From: PGYR01 sp046290495 | GTDB lineage: Bacteria; Bacteroidota; Ignavibacteria; Kapaibacteriales; UBA2268 | Reading direction: 5' to 3' | DNA length: 64,000 bases | Assembly: GCA_046290495.1 (NCBI GenBank) | Contig: JBKAGT010000006.1 | Span: forward strand, 558,001-622,000 | In this document: one piece after another, positions 27,947 through 38,609 of the stretch | Position numbering within the stretch: position 1 is the first letter of the stretch | How the letters are laid out: each line of letters opens with the position of its first letter | Made by a program: the position numbers and the translations under genes | The notes under the pieces: model-generated | Told to the model about the DNA's origin: nothing | The model's database searches: none | The model's input: only the letters and a program-made list of their open reading frames with translations

Positions 27947-29758
27947 ATGATAAAAGATAATTTTAGAAATATAGCTATCATAGCACACGTAGACCACGGT
28001 AAAACAACATTAGTCGATGCTATGTTAAAATTTTCTGGTACTTATAGAGATAACCAACACGTTGAAGAAAGAGTGATGGACTCAATGGATCAAGAAAAAG
28101 AGCGTGGTATCACAATATCGGCAAAGAACACTGCCGTATACTACGAAGACAAGAAAATTAATATTATGGATACTCCTGGTCACGCCGATTTCGGTGGTGA
28201 AGTAGAAAGGAGTCTTTCAATCGTTGATGGTGCTATATTATTGGTTGATTCTTCAGAAGGACCATTGCCACAAACTAGATTTGTTGTAAAAAAGGCCTTG
28301 AAAAGAGGGCTACCTATTATATTGGTAATCAATAAAATAGATAGACCAGATGGTAGAATAAAAGAAGTTATTGACGAAGTTTATGATTTGTTCATTGATG
28401 TAGATGCTACAGATGAGCAAATAGATTTCCCTATTCTTTATACTATCGGTAAAGATGGAATTGCTAAGCATAACTTAGAAGACGATTCACAAGATTTAAA
28501 ACCACTTTTCGATACAATTATTGAGAAGATACCTGGCCCAACTGCTGATGATAGCAAAGAAACGCAATTCTTAGCTGCATCTTTGGACTATGATAACTAT
28601 GTAGGTCAGATTGCAATTGGTAGAGTTTGGAATGGTTTGATGGAGTTGAATAAACAGTATGCAGTATCTACCGAAGAAGGACTAAAGCATAATATGAAAC
28701 TTTCATCCCTTTACTCATTCTCTGGACTTTCAAAAGCACAAGTAGATAAAGTTGAAGCTGGAGATATAGTTGCAATTGCAGGTATAGAAGATATCAAAAT
28801 TGGTGATACAATTACAGACAATGAGAATCCCAAACCATTGGACAGAATAGAAATTGATGACCCTACAGTTAGTATGGTATTCTATGTAAACAATAGTCCA
28901 TTCGCTGGTACGGAAGGTAAGTTTGTTACATCAAGACATATTAAAGCAAGATTAGATAAAGAAACTAAGCTTAACGTATCACTAAAAGTAAAAGAAACTG
29001 AAAGAACGGATGCCTTTGAGGTTAGTGGTAGAGGTGAGCTACAACTTGGTGTACTTATTGAGACTATGCGTCGTGAAGGCTACGAGCTAATGGTTTCTAA
29101 ACCTAATGTAATCACAAAAACTATTGATGGCAAAAAACACGAACCATACGAACAAGTATTTGTTGATGTGCCAGACGAACATGTTGGTATTGTCACTGAA
29201 AAATTACAGTCGAGAAAAGGACAGTTAGTTAACATGATGGCGCATGGCCATGGTAGAACTGATATCGAATTCTTGGTTCCTTCTCGTGGACTAATTGGTT
29301 ACAGATCACAGTTCCTAACTGACACTAAAGGCGCTGGAATTATCAATAATCTATTTGATTCATATAGAGAGTGGGCTGGAGATATTTCTCAAAGGTCTAC
29401 TGGTGTGTTAGTAGCTGATAGAAATGGTAAAACAACTGAGTACGCATGTCTTGGTATGGAAGATAGAGGTATATTGATAGTTGGTATTGGTGTTAAGGTA
29501 TATATGGGTATGGTAGTAGGCGAAAGAAATAAGCCAGGCGACTTAAATATTAATATTGTTAGAGAAAAACAACTAACTAATATGAGAGCTTCTGGTTCCG
29601 ATAATACTGTTACTCTTAGACCACATAAACAACTTACTCTTGACGCTTCAATTGAGTTTTTATCTGAAGATGAACTTTTGGAAGTAACTCCAGAGTCAAT
29701 TAGAATAAGAAAAGCTGAACTTGATCCTAATAAGAGAAAAAGATCTCAAAAAGGATAA
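27947..29758 (+). CDS. typA: ribosome-associated GTPase TypA/BipA
   Basis: 603 residues, the usual length. The G1 motif AHVDHGKTT is near residue 13-21, the G2/G3 region has ERGITISAKN and DTPGHADFGGE, and NKIDRPDGR gives G4. The remainder follows the translation-factor pattern, with FEVSGRGELQLGVLIETMRREG and LVPSRGLIGYRSQFLTDT. TypA assists ribosome assembly and growth under stress. It starts at ATG and is followed by a terminator at 29781-29817. It stands alone. Confidence 0.97.
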   Translation: MIKDNFRNIAIIAHVDHGKTTLVDAMLKFSGTYRDNQHVEERVMDSMDQEKERGITISAKNTAVYYEDKKINIMDTPGHADFGGEVERSLSIVDGAILLVDSSEGPLPQTRFVVKKALKRGLPIILVINKIDRPDGRIKEVIDEVYDLFIDVDATDEQIDFPILYTIGKDGIAKHNLEDDSQDLKPLFDTIIEKIPGPTADDSKETQFLAASLDYDNYVGQIAIGRVWNGLMELNKQYAVSTEEGLKHNMKLSSLYSFSGLSKAQVDKVEAGDIVAIAGIEDIKIGDTITDNENPKPLDRIEIDDPTVSMVFYVNNSPFAGTEGKFVTSRHIKARLDKETKLNVSLKVKETERTDAFEVSGRGELQLGVLIETMRREGYELMVSKPNVITKTIDGKKHEPYEQVFVDVPDEHVGIVTEKLQSRKGQLVNMMAHGHGRTDIEFLVPSRGLIGYRSQFLTDTKGAGIINNLFDSYREWAGDISQRSTGVLVADRNGKTTEYACLGMEDRGILIVGIGVKVYMGMVVGERNKPGDLNINIVREKQLTNMRASGSDNTVTLRPHKQLTLDASIEFLSEDELLEVTPESIRIRKAELDPNKRKRSQKG

Positions 29759-29780
29759 AGTGATAAAAATTGCTAAATTA

Positions 29781-29817
29781 AAATCTCTACCCTAAAAAGT
29801 AGAGATTTTTCTTTTTT
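29781..29817 (+). terminator. rho-independent terminator after typA
   Basis: A 10-bp perfect stem (aaatctctac / gtagagattt), 8-base loop and a T-rich tail. Confidence 0.88.
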
Positions 29818-29889
29818 ACACGAAACAATAATATATTAATAATCGTAATCAACTAATTACATAATTATTTCATTTATAGGTAATTAAAT

Positions 29890-31842
29890 ATGTCTGAAAA
29901 TATACAAAATCAACCCCCTCAATCATCACCAAACTATCCTCCAAACTATAGACCGCCAAAGAAAACAAGATGGTGGATACCTGTATCAATAATTGGAGGT
30001 ATATTCTTATTATTCGTAATATTTATAATTGGAATGTTTGCTTTTATTGGCTCCAAATTCGAAGGGTTAGCTGAATTTGAGCAGGAAGATGTAAAAATCA
30101 CAGAAAAGACAGTTCTTACAATAGATTTGTCTAATGGTGTACCCGAATACACTAGTCAGGATCCATTCTCTATTTTCTCAGGTGGAAACAGGGGACTCTC
30201 TTTTTATGACATTCTAAATTCTGTAGAAAGAGCTAAAGACGATGATGATATTGAAGGTATTTTCTTGACTATCAATGGCTCTGCTGGTAGAGCAAAAGCG
30301 GAAGAGTTACAAGAAAAACTAGAAGATTTTAAAGAGTCTGGTAAATTTATATATGGATTTATTGAGGCTGGCAACGAGGGTACTTATTATAATACTGTCG
30401 TAGCAGATTCTATCTTTATGCCTACTGAAGGACTTTTGGAGTTCAATGGCTTTGGTACTAGTAGTATGTTTATGACTGGTTTCTTCAAAAAAATTGGAAT
30501 TGATTATCACGTAGTTGGCTTTGAAGATTTCAAATCTGCTGCTGACTCTTATAACAAATATAAATTCAGTGACTCATCAAGACATCAGTTAGAAGTTCTA
30601 TTCAACCAAGCTCAAGATAATTTTGTTGCTAAAGTGTCTGAACACAGAAATATACCTGAAGACAAATTGATTGCTTTAATGAACCAAGGCTTATTTACTG
30701 TTGATAGTATATATAAGTATGGTCTTATAGATGGACTTATGACAAAAACGCAAGTGAAAGATTTCATTAAAGCTAGAGTCTATCCTGATGTAGAAAAAGA
30801 CAGTTTGTATGATAAAGAAGTTGACTTCGTATCAATAGCAAAATACAACAGACAAAAGTACGAACACAAAGGTGAAGTTGACGAAGATAAAAAGATTGCT
30901 ATCATCAATAGTGTTGGTCCAATATACTCAGGAACTTCTGATAAATCTCTTTTTGGTGGCAACGAAATGGAAATCAGATCTGCTGCATTCGTAGAGCAAA
31001 TAAGAGATGCCGCTTATGATGAAGAAGTAGACGCAATAATATTGAGAATAGATTCACCAGGTGGGTCTGTGATAGCTTCTGACGAAATGTGGGTAGCGAT
31101 ACAAGAAGCACGTGAAAGAAAGCCAGTTATAGCTTCTATGAGCAACGTGGCTGCTTCAGGTGGTTACTATATGGCGATGGCTTGTGATAAGATAATTGCT
31201 CACCCTTCTACAATTACTGGGTCAATAGGGGTTATCCTTGCAATCCCTAATTTTGAAGGCACATTAGATAAATTAGATATTACTGCGGATACAATTTCAA
31301 CAACTAATTCTGCACAATTCTTGAATCCAATGTTTGAGTTTACTGATTCAGATAAAGCTAAGCTTTACAACCTATCTAAGACTATTTACATGCGATTCTT
31401 AGAGAGAGTAGCAGAATCTAGAGGTAAAACTGTTGAAGAAATTCGTGAAGTTGCCAAAGGAAGAGTTTGGACTGGTGAAGATGCTAAGAAGCATGGCCTT
31501 GTTGATGAACTAGGTGGACTTGAGTTTGCAATTGATTATGTAAAAGAATTGATTGAAGTAGAAGAAGGTAAAATTCCTTATATAACAAGATACCCTAAGA
31601 AGAAAGATGAGTTTAAAGCGTTCATGGAAGCGTTTGGTTTGGAAGCTTCAGCAGATGTATCAAAGGAAACATTTGCTGAGAGAATCAAAGGTGAGTTTAG
31701 TCCTACAGTTGAGTCTTTATTATTAAATAAAAATTATTTGCCGGAGAATATCCAAGACCAACTACAATACTCATTAGCAATGTATGAAATATCGAAGAAG
31801 GAAAAATTCTTAATGGCTATGCCATTCATGATAGATAACTAA
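29890..31842 (+). CDS. sppA: signal peptide peptidase SppA (67K type)
   Basis: 650 residues, the double-domain long form. A Pro-rich cytoplasmic tail (1-26) is followed by one membrane segment at 29-53. Lys215 in FEDFKSAAD is the general base in the first domain and Ser423 in VAASGGYYMAM is the nucleophile in the second, spaced as in E. coli SppA (Lys209/Ser409). It degrades cleaved signal peptides in the inner membrane facing the periplasm. It is monocistronic between terminators. Confidence 0.95.
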   Translation: MSENIQNQPPQSSPNYPPNYRPPKKTRWWIPVSIIGGIFLLFVIFIIGMFAFIGSKFEGLAEFEQEDVKITEKTVLTIDLSNGVPEYTSQDPFSIFSGGNRGLSFYDILNSVERAKDDDDIEGIFLTINGSAGRAKAEELQEKLEDFKESGKFIYGFIEAGNEGTYYNTVVADSIFMPTEGLLEFNGFGTSSMFMTGFFKKIGIDYHVVGFEDFKSAADSYNKYKFSDSSRHQLEVLFNQAQDNFVAKVSEHRNIPEDKLIALMNQGLFTVDSIYKYGLIDGLMTKTQVKDFIKARVYPDVEKDSLYDKEVDFVSIAKYNRQKYEHKGEVDEDKKIAIINSVGPIYSGTSDKSLFGGNEMEIRSAAFVEQIRDAAYDEEVDAIILRIDSPGGSVIASDEMWVAIQEARERKPVIASMSNVAASGGYYMAMACDKIIAHPSTITGSIGVILAIPNFEGTLDKLDITADTISTTNSAQFLNPMFEFTDSDKAKLYNLSKTIYMRFLERVAESRGKTVEEIREVAKGRVWTGEDAKKHGLVDELGGLEFAIDYVKELIEVEEGKIPYITRYPKKKDEFKAFMEAFGLEASADVSKETFAERIKGEFSPTVESLLLNKNYLPENIQDQLQYSLAMYEISKKEKFLMAMPFMIDN

Positions 31843-31863
31843 ATAGTAAATTGTTTTAATATT

Positions 31864-31900
31864 AAAGCTCATTCTTATATAGTTAAGAATGAGCTTTTTT
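31864..31900 (+). terminator. rho-independent terminator after sppA
   Basis: A 14-bp perfect stem (aaagctcattctta / taagaatgagcttt), 6-base loop and a run of T. Confidence 0.9.
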
Positions 31901-31972
31901 TATTCCACTGTTCTTGAAACTGCAATCTTATTTGTAAATTGCAGATACACTAAAGATAGAAATTAGAGAAAA

Positions 31973-32713
31973 ATGAAACTTACCATTAGAGCATTAATTA
32001 TATTATTTATAGTTGGTATTACTTCTTGTTCAGATGATGATAATCCAATAGATAAATCTTTCGATTATCGAGAATATTTTCCTCTGGATTCGGGAAATTT
32101 ATGGGAGTATGAGTATTATGCTATAAATTCCGATGGTAGTAATTATAGCGCACCCTTCGGACGCGAAACACTGGTTGCAATCGATAGTACTGTGTACTTA
32201 GGAAGAACCGCCACAGAAATGAATTTTGAGTATGTAAATAATGGGAATACTTCTCAGAGAGAATTTCTCTTCTCTAAAGATTCTAATCAAATAGCAATTT
32301 CTGGTCTGGAGATTAGAATACATGATTCACTGGCTATTACAGAAAATAGATGGATAACTCTCTATGACTTAGATCAATACACTGGCCCTTGGATAAATAG
32401 TCAAATTAGATTCAATGATACTATTATTGGAGAATCTCAATATTTTGGAACTATAAATATAGAAGGAGAGAAAGGGGAGAGTACAAGAATTGAGTACGAA
32501 GGTAAAAGAATAGAAGCTTTTACTAGCAAATTATTTATGTATTTCAATATTGAGAGAAAAAGAAATCAAGATACTATCTTTATTACAAAAAGAGAAGAGT
32601 ATGAGTATAGATATGCTGAGGGTATAGGTATTGTTTATACTTCATTTAAGCAATATCAAGACACTAATTTTGTAAGCGGGAATAAGAAAATTCTTATAGA
32701 CAGGGAGTTTTAA
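31973..32713 (+). CDS. hypothetical lipoprotein
   Basis: 246 residues. The signal peptide ends VGITSCSDDD, with Cys19 as the lipidation site. The mature part begins SFDYREYFPLDSGNLWEYEY, a phrase common in Bacteroidota lipoproteins of unknown role where FPL..G..WeY opens a beta-rich domain. No catalytic motif is visible. It is convergent with yjbQ, with only three bases between the stops, and no terminator is apparent. Confidence 0.8.
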   Translation: MKLTIRALIILFIVGITSCSDDDNPIDKSFDYREYFPLDSGNLWEYEYYAINSDGSNYSAPFGRETLVAIDSTVYLGRTATEMNFEYVNNGNTSQREFLFSKDSNQIAISGLEIRIHDSLAITENRWITLYDLDQYTGPWINSQIRFNDTIIGESQYFGTINIEGEKGESTRIEYEGKRIEAFTSKLFMYFNIERKRNQDTIFITKREEYEYRYAEGIGIVYTSFKQYQDTNFVSGNKKILIDREF

Positions 32714-32716
32714 GAA

Positions 32717-33133
32717 TTATTCGCCAATAATTTTTATCAGTACTCTTTTATCTCTTTTGCCATCAAATTCTCCGTAGAATATTTGTTCCCAAGGACCAAA
32801 ATCTAACTTGCCATTAGTTATGGCACACACAACTTCTCTACCCATAATCTGACGTTTCAGATGTGCATCAGCATTGTCTTCATATCCATTATGCTTATAC
32901 TGTGAGTGAGGTTTTTCAGGTGCTAACTTCTCTAACCAAACTTCGAAATCATGGTGTAGTCCGGACTCATCATCATTTATGAAAACGCTAGCAGAAATAT
33001 GCATAGCGTTAACCAACGCTATGCCTTCTTTTATTCCTGATCTATCAATTTCTGATTGTACATCCCTTGTTATGTTGATATAATCACGTCTATTGGGAGT
33101 GTTAAACCATAATTCTTTTCTGTGATGCTTCAT
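32717..33133 (-). CDS. yjbQ: YjbQ/UPF0047 family protein
   Basis: 138 residues, the full family length. The conserved motifs are present: LVNAMHISASVFINDDE, HNGYEDNADAHLKRQIMGREV and LGPWEQIFYGEFDG-like ending (here DFGPWEQIFYGEFDG). The His/Glu cluster of this family binds a metal; an E. coli member shows weak thiamine-phosphate synthase activity but the natural role is not clear. The ATG overlaps the subtilisin stop by one base, so it is coupled to a secreted-protease operon, an odd partner for a cytoplasmic enzyme. Confidence 0.92.
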   Translation of the reverse strand: MKHHRKELWFNTPNRRDYINITRDVQSEIDRSGIKEGIALVNAMHISASVFINDDESGLHHDFEVWLEKLAPEKPHSQYKHNGYEDNADAHLKRQIMGREVVCAITNGKLDFGPWEQIFYGEFDGKRDKRVLIKIIGE

Positions 33134-36100
33134 TATTCAACAATAGCTTTTTTGTAGAATGTTCCTTTTTCAGTAACGAACTGTATTAAATAAACACCTG
33201 AATTGAAGTTAGAAACATCAAATTCTATATCCATTTCTGAAGTTAATAATTCTCTTGATTCAACTAATTGACCAGATATATCAAGTAAATTAATTTCAAA
33301 TATTCTATTCGTATAGTCCATCTCTACTTTCAAATAACTACTAGCAGGTGTCGGATAAACCGTCGTAGAATTATCGAACTTATCAAACTCTACAGAAGTA
33401 ATTTCTTTTTCAAATCCTTTCCCAGATAGTGCAATAACCAAATCTCCATTGTCACTATTACTTTCCATAACTAATTCTGCATTGTATTCTCTTGCCTTTG
33501 TTGGTAAGAATTGTACTAATATTTGTTCTGTACTTCCACGCTTGATTTCATTAGGTAAATTGCCAAAGAATCCAAATGATTCACCATCTTCTCCTCTGAA
33601 AAAGAAATTATCTATGAATATAGTCAAATCACCATCATTTTCAAACTTGAATAATTCAGCTTTCTTTTTATTAACTTCCGTACTGTCATATCTGAAGCTG
33701 TCTCCTTTGTCTGATGTTACAGAAGCAACAGCATCCTCAGGTGTCATTATAAAGTCTAACATGCCTAATGTTGTTTTACCAACTCCATACATTTTGAATA
33801 GCTCTACATCATTTGATATAGTAGCTCTTTCAAATAGGTCATCCTTTTTAGTAAGAACTGCATTCCAGCTAGAACCCAAGTTCTCAGTAAAATAAACTTC
33901 TCCATTTTCACAAACTGCAAAAATCTTTTCAGCACTAGTGTTATATATAAAATCTACTGGATTTACTCCTAACTCTTCAGTAAAGTTAGTCACTTCAGTA
34001 TCCCAATTCAGTCCACCATCTCTAGTTGTAGCCATTAGCAAATCATCACCAAATTTCGATCTGTTTATATATAGTGCCATACCGTTTAAGTTACTCTCGA
34101 AAGCAACGTCTAATACAGAACCATCCTCATCAATTACACTTTGAGTCCAATTTTTACCAAAGTTAATTCCTCTTAAGACTCTACCAGCATTAGTTCCGAA
34201 CCAAATTCTATCACCGAAAATACAATGCGAATTTACTAGCCCACCTTCATTTCCAACTGCTGAAAGTGTAGAAGCTTGTGACCAGTTTTTACCACCATTA
34301 GTAGTTCTTACTGCACCGAATTGATTGTTTTTAGGGTCACCAATGGCTATACCATTATTCTCATCAAAGAAATAAATACCGTTGAAAAATCCTGTTATCT
34401 GTGAGAAATTATTGTCTGTCCAATCTATACCACCGTTAGTAGTCTGTAGGATATGACCATTACCTGTAGTAACCCAAGCATTACTATTATCTAATGCAAA
34501 GACTGATGTTAAAGGTGAACTATAAGCAGGAAATATCCTGTTTGCAGTTGTGTTGTATATGTATCCTTGGTTATTTAGTCTGTTCTGACCAACCGCCCAA
34601 ATAACACCAGGTGTTGGCGAGTGAATGTCGTGGAATGTAGCCCAGTACTCTTCTTGAAATCTAGAAATCTCATTGTATTCATTCATAGATTCTATGACTA
34701 TAGGGATTTTTACTAATTGGTAATCAGAGTAATCTTCTGCAGTATATTTAACTAATATTCTAGCAAAACCATCATACCAAGGATTCATATCAGTAAGAGT
34801 TATCTTTAGCTCAAGATCAGATTCATCCATTGTACCCAAACCATTAACAACAAATTCATCATTTTCAATATCAATATATTGATCTAGAGCTATAAGTTCT
34901 AACCTAACACCATCAACAGGAGCTAAATAGTTTACTAAAGTTAGATTTACTGTTACTTGATCATAACTATCTATAATACCACTTTCCGAAATAGAATTTT
35001 CAGAAATAGCCATGCCTTTAACTTTATTATTGCTAAAGTTATTTGTATTTGAAGTCAAAGCAGCTTCAGCATCTATTCTTCCAAAGTAAAGTGGTCTATT
35101 TGCTTCACTTACATTTGCTAAATTTTTAGTTGTACTTCTCATCTGAGCTGCTATCTGGTGTGGCGTCCAGTCTGGGTTTGCTGCTTTGATAAGGGCAGCT
35201 AAACCAGCAGCTACAGGACCTGCCATTGAAGTTCCTGAATTGTTACCATATCTATTTCCTGGTAATGTCGCATATATATTGCCACCAGGAGCATAAACAT
35301 CAGTTCGAACACCAAAGTTGCTGAAGCCAGATTTTCTGTTGTTACTGTTAATAGAACCTACGCTAAGTATATTGTCATAACCAGTAGGGAAGAAATTGTC
35401 TTCATCAATTGTTTGTCCGTCGTTTCCAGCAGATGCAACGACTAGAATTCCCATTTCAGTAACTGAGTTGATTATTTCTTGCTCTGCAGGATTATAACCA
35501 GGGCCACCCCAACTACAATTGATTATGTCAGCACCATTTTCAGCTGCGTATAATATACCTTGATATCCTTTGAAGATGCCTCTTGTTCCAGTTTGAGTCC
35601 AGTTATCTGAACCACATTTTACGTGTATCATTTTGGTATTGAAACCTAATGCTGCGATACCAGTTCCATTATCAGTTGTTGCTGAAGCACAGCCGGCTAC
35701 GTGAGTCCCATGTTCATTTCCACCTGCAGATGGAGCTGGTTCATTGTCTGGTCTAAATTGTTGGTTTATTGCTTGACCAAGAGATATATTACCTACAAAA
35801 TCCCAACCATTTACATCGTCAACGAATCCATTTTCATCATCATCTATACCATTGTCAGGTATTTCATCTTCGTTTATATATGTGTTATCTCTCAAGTCTT
35901 CGTGATACCAATCAGTTCCCGAATCTACTATTCCAATTACTACGTCATTACTTCCTTTTGTTACATCCCAAGCAGCTTTCGCACCAATGTTGTTTATATG
36001 CCATTGCTGACCTATCAATGGGTCATTCGGCTCGTATTCAGTTACATATCTGTTGAATACTGGTACAGCATATTCGATATCTGGGTTCTCCATTAACTCT

Positions 36101-36468
36101 TGTGCCAAATCATAAGAGTCAATCCCAATACCGTACTCAACTATATATAGCCTTTCTACTGGAGTATTCTTTACTTTTGTAGAATTAGAAATGCTCTGTA
36201 GTGCATTTATTTTTATACCATCGAATGATTGGTTGATAGTGTTTGAGACAAATTTGTTGCCGTCTATAGCAACTTTATTTTTTGTCTTAACATATATTGA
36301 GTTTATCTGATATTGCCCTTGTTTTAATTGAGCAACAGGAACTCTTTGGACTTTATTATACTTTGCTTCTATGTTTACGAAGTAAGCTACTTCTTCAACA
36401 CCAAAAGCATTTGAAAATGCAAAAGCAAAAACTACTGATAGGATCAGTAAAGACTGTAAAAATTTCAT
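33133..36468 (-). CDS. secreted subtilisin-family (S8) protease with YCF48/BNR repeats and T9SS sorting domain
   Basis: 1111 residues from the ATG at 36468 (a GTG three codons earlier is possible, but the ATG opens the signal peptide). Catalytic residues are Asp182 (IVDSGTDW), His253 (NEHGTHVAG), Asn349 (ASAGNDG) and Ser414 (SGTSMAGP). Residues about 23-140 are a propeptide-like region. From about 600 to 900 there are sialidase-type Asp-box/YCF48 repeats (TTNGGIDW, TTNGGKNW, TRDGGLNW). The last 80 residues are a T9SS type A domain. It would cleave extracellular proteins. The gene follows a DUF4397 lipoprotein by 10-20 bases. Confidence 0.93.
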   Translation of the reverse strand: MKFLQSLLILSVVFAFAFSNAFGVEEVAYFVNIEAKYNKVQRVPVAQLKQGQYQINSIYVKTKNKVAIDGNKFVSNTINQSFDGIKINALQSISNSTKVKNTPVERLYIVEYGIGIDSYDLAQELMENPDIEYAVPVFNRYVTEYEPNDPLIGQQWHINNIGAKAAWDVTKGSNDVVIGIVDSGTDWYHEDLRDNTYINEDEIPDNGIDDDENGFVDDVNGWDFVGNISLGQAINQQFRPDNEPAPSAGGNEHGTHVAGCASATTDNGTGIAALGFNTKMIHVKCGSDNWTQTGTRGIFKGYQGILYAAENGADIINCSWGGPGYNPAEQEIINSVTEMGILVVASAGNDGQTIDEDNFFPTGYDNILSVGSINSNNRKSGFSNFGVRTDVYAPGGNIYATLPGNRYGNNSGTSMAGPVAAGLAALIKAANPDWTPHQIAAQMRSTTKNLANVSEANRPLYFGRIDAEAALTSNTNNFSNNKVKGMAISENSISESGIIDSYDQVTVNLTLVNYLAPVDGVRLELIALDQYIDIENDEFVVNGLGTMDESDLELKITLTDMNPWYDGFARILVKYTAEDYSDYQLVKIPIVIESMNEYNEISRFQEEYWATFHDIHSPTPGVIWAVGQNRLNNQGYIYNTTANRIFPAYSSPLTSVFALDNSNAWVTTGNGHILQTTNGGIDWTDNNFSQITGFFNGIYFFDENNGIAIGDPKNNQFGAVRTTNGGKNWSQASTLSAVGNEGGLVNSHCIFGDRIWFGTNAGRVLRGINFGKNWTQSVIDEDGSVLDVAFESNLNGMALYINRSKFGDDLLMATTRDGGLNWDTEVTNFTEELGVNPVDFIYNTSAEKIFAVCENGEVYFTENLGSSWNAVLTKKDDLFERATISNDVELFKMYGVGKTTLGMLDFIMTPEDAVASVTSDKGDSFRYDSTEVNKKKAELFKFENDGDLTIFIDNFFFRGEDGESFGFFGNLPNEIKRGSTEQILVQFLPTKAREYNAELVMESNSDNGDLVIALSGKGFEKEITSVEFDKFDNSTTVYPTPASSYLKVEMDYTNRIFEINLLDISGQLVESRELLTSEMDIEFDVSNFNSGVYLIQFVTEKGTFYKKAIVE

Positions 36469-36487
36469 ATTAATCACATATATTAGT

Positions 36488-38539
36488 TTAAAATTCTTGT
36501 AATAAAATTATTGAATAACCATTGTTAGTATTGTCATCGTCTTCATTATTCCCTAATGATGAATTTCCCGCAAATACGACTGTAAATGCTTTGTTAAAAT
36601 TCAGTTTCAAATCATCAACTCTATGATATCTCTCTTCTAAATCGTCTGGATTGTATATATATAGAGATATTTTTGCCTCCGAAAACACTTCTTGTACGAA
36701 CGATAATTCATCATATTTAATTGCATTAGCTAAAATCGGACAATCTGGGCAATCCACCAAATCATACCTTGCAACAGTAATATCATCGATTTCAGAACTT
36801 GCATTTAAGAATCTAATCTTGTAATGTGAGTCTTCTTTTTCGAGTGGCTCGTATATATAAGTTAATACCTCTTCATTACCTTCGGTTCCACTAGCGACTA
36901 TCAATACTCGCTTACCTTCTTCTACATCAATCTGTTTAGAAACACCATTTATCTTAACTTCTGTCTGATTAACAGGGATAACAGTTGCGAAATTCAATGA
37001 ATAAAATAAGTCAGCAAAATTTTGTTTTATTATTTCACCAAGACCTACTTGAACTGACTCTGAGCCAGCTACAGCATTTACGACTTGAACAAAAACTCCG
37101 GGCTCTGAAACTTCTATTTCTTTTTCTATATCACCATCTTCAATTATAGTTACTGCAGGTTCTCCATTGTTATCTTTGTATATTACTATTGAGTAACTTT
37201 TATCAGGCAATAAATCTTTATTTATACCCGTGATGTATTTAGCAGGTTGGCTAGATTCGAAAATAGTTATTGGTGAAAAACCTGATTCAAAAACTCCAAC
37301 ATCAGAGACTCTTCCAAATTTTATATCTCTAGCAATAGTCTCTCCATAAGAAAGCTCATCTTCAGGACTGTCAGAATCTTCAATTCCAGTAAGCTTTCTA
37401 GCTCCGAAAGAAACAGTAATTCCTTCGTAATCAGGATGACCATTTATAACTCTAATTACTGATTTTCCTTCTTTCTCATCAAATAATCTGAATGGAGGAG
37501 CTAATACTTGCCTAACACTATCTTGAGTGTCAAATGAGTACAGCGTATAATTCTTTAGAACTTCTAAGTTTGTAGTGCTATACCCAATAGTATCACCTTG
37601 ACTAATTGATGTTAGAGACGATACTGATGTACCACCACATGCTTCTACGGTTTCGTAATCACTTATTTGGTATTGCTGTGGCGATGTAGAAATTATTTGC
37701 TCATCCAAATTTATATCAAAATCCCTGTTTGAGAAACTTATATTTCTTATGAATGTCTCTTTACTCTCTATTGGTTCGGCTTTGCTGAATGCAGCTTCAG
37801 ATGTGTTAAGTTCATCAAGAACATAAACTTCGGGTTCACCACTTTGATTTTCTATTATTACGAATGCGTATTCACCCTTTTGATCCATATCTAATCCAAA
37901 AAGACCTAGTGATTGAGTTGCTCCATCTTTGAAATACGTAATACTGAATGTATTTTCACCAGAGATTACGGGTTCTGAACTACTTACGCGTCTGTATGTA
38001 ACTCCTCCAGCAAGTGATGTGCCACCAGCACACCCCAAGGTTAAACTGAAATTAGTAGTTGTATCTGGATATAAATTTACGAGTCGTATATACCCATCAT
38101 TCGTTACATCAGGAATTGTTAGAGAAGTATTTATTACTACAACACTATCAACATCTTTTGGGTGAGTGCTATCAGACGGTGAAGTTGGTATTGCAAAAAA
38201 AGTATAGTTCAACTCTCTGAAGAATTTGACTTGTAAGTCTTTCTTATATTCTGCTTGTCCATTTTTCTCGATTGTTACTTGCACACTATCGTCTGGTGGA
38301 TTACTAGCCTCAGAAGATTGAGCATAGGTAATAGGGCCTACGACCTGATTAGTAAATAACGCAGAGCGAGGGGAATAGTCCCCAGCCAAATTGATAAATC
38401 TTATATTTATTGTTTCAGCTTGTGACGGCGGATTGACTAATCCATCGTTTTCATCTGGGCAACCACTTAGAAAGAAAAGCATTGCTAATATTGCAGCGCT
38501 ACTGTATATTCGTATTATTTTAATCTTTTTTATTGTCAT
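36488..38539 (-). CDS. DUF4397-repeat lipoprotein
   Basis: 683 residues. The signal peptide ends FFLSGCPDE, with Cys27 as the lipidation site. The body carries about five DUF4397-type repeats, each starting with an IRxxNxxPD-like strand: INIRFINLAGDYSP near residue 44, GYIRLVNLYPDT, SVIRVINGHPDYEG, VFVQVVNAVAGS and YKIRFLNASSEI. These modules are probably immunoglobulin-like surface domains. It is first in an operon with the secreted subtilisin and yjbQ. The function is unknown; a surface scaffold or chaperone for the protease is possible. Confidence 0.82.
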   Translation of the reverse strand: MTIKKIKIIRIYSSAAILAMLFFLSGCPDENDGLVNPPSQAETINIRFINLAGDYSPRSALFTNQVVGPITYAQSSEASNPPDDSVQVTIEKNGQAEYKKDLQVKFFRELNYTFFAIPTSPSDSTHPKDVDSVVVINTSLTIPDVTNDGYIRLVNLYPDTTTNFSLTLGCAGGTSLAGGVTYRRVSSSEPVISGENTFSITYFKDGATQSLGLFGLDMDQKGEYAFVIIENQSGEPEVYVLDELNTSEAAFSKAEPIESKETFIRNISFSNRDFDINLDEQIISTSPQQYQISDYETVEACGGTSVSSLTSISQGDTIGYSTTNLEVLKNYTLYSFDTQDSVRQVLAPPFRLFDEKEGKSVIRVINGHPDYEGITVSFGARKLTGIEDSDSPEDELSYGETIARDIKFGRVSDVGVFESGFSPITIFESSQPAKYITGINKDLLPDKSYSIVIYKDNNGEPAVTIIEDGDIEKEIEVSEPGVFVQVVNAVAGSESVQVGLGEIIKQNFADLFYSLNFATVIPVNQTEVKINGVSKQIDVEEGKRVLIVASGTEGNEEVLTYIYEPLEKEDSHYKIRFLNASSEIDDITVARYDLVDCPDCPILANAIKYDELSFVQEVFSEAKISLYIYNPDDLEERYHRVDDLKLNFNKAFTVVFAGNSSLGNNEDDDNTNNGYSIILLQEF

Positions 38540-38609
38540 ATAATATTAACTACTAATATAAGAATATATTCTGATTTAGAAGTAATACAAAAGACAAATG
38601 AAAAGAATT

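Noticed and set aside
33449..33895. 148-residue open frame on the plus strand
   Set aside because: Antisense to the subtilisin gene; Ser/Leu-rich shadow frame.
35701..36096. Long open frame on the plus strand
   Set aside because: Antisense to the subtilisin gene; its His/Tyr/Ile-rich product is a shadow of that gene and lacks a ribosome site.
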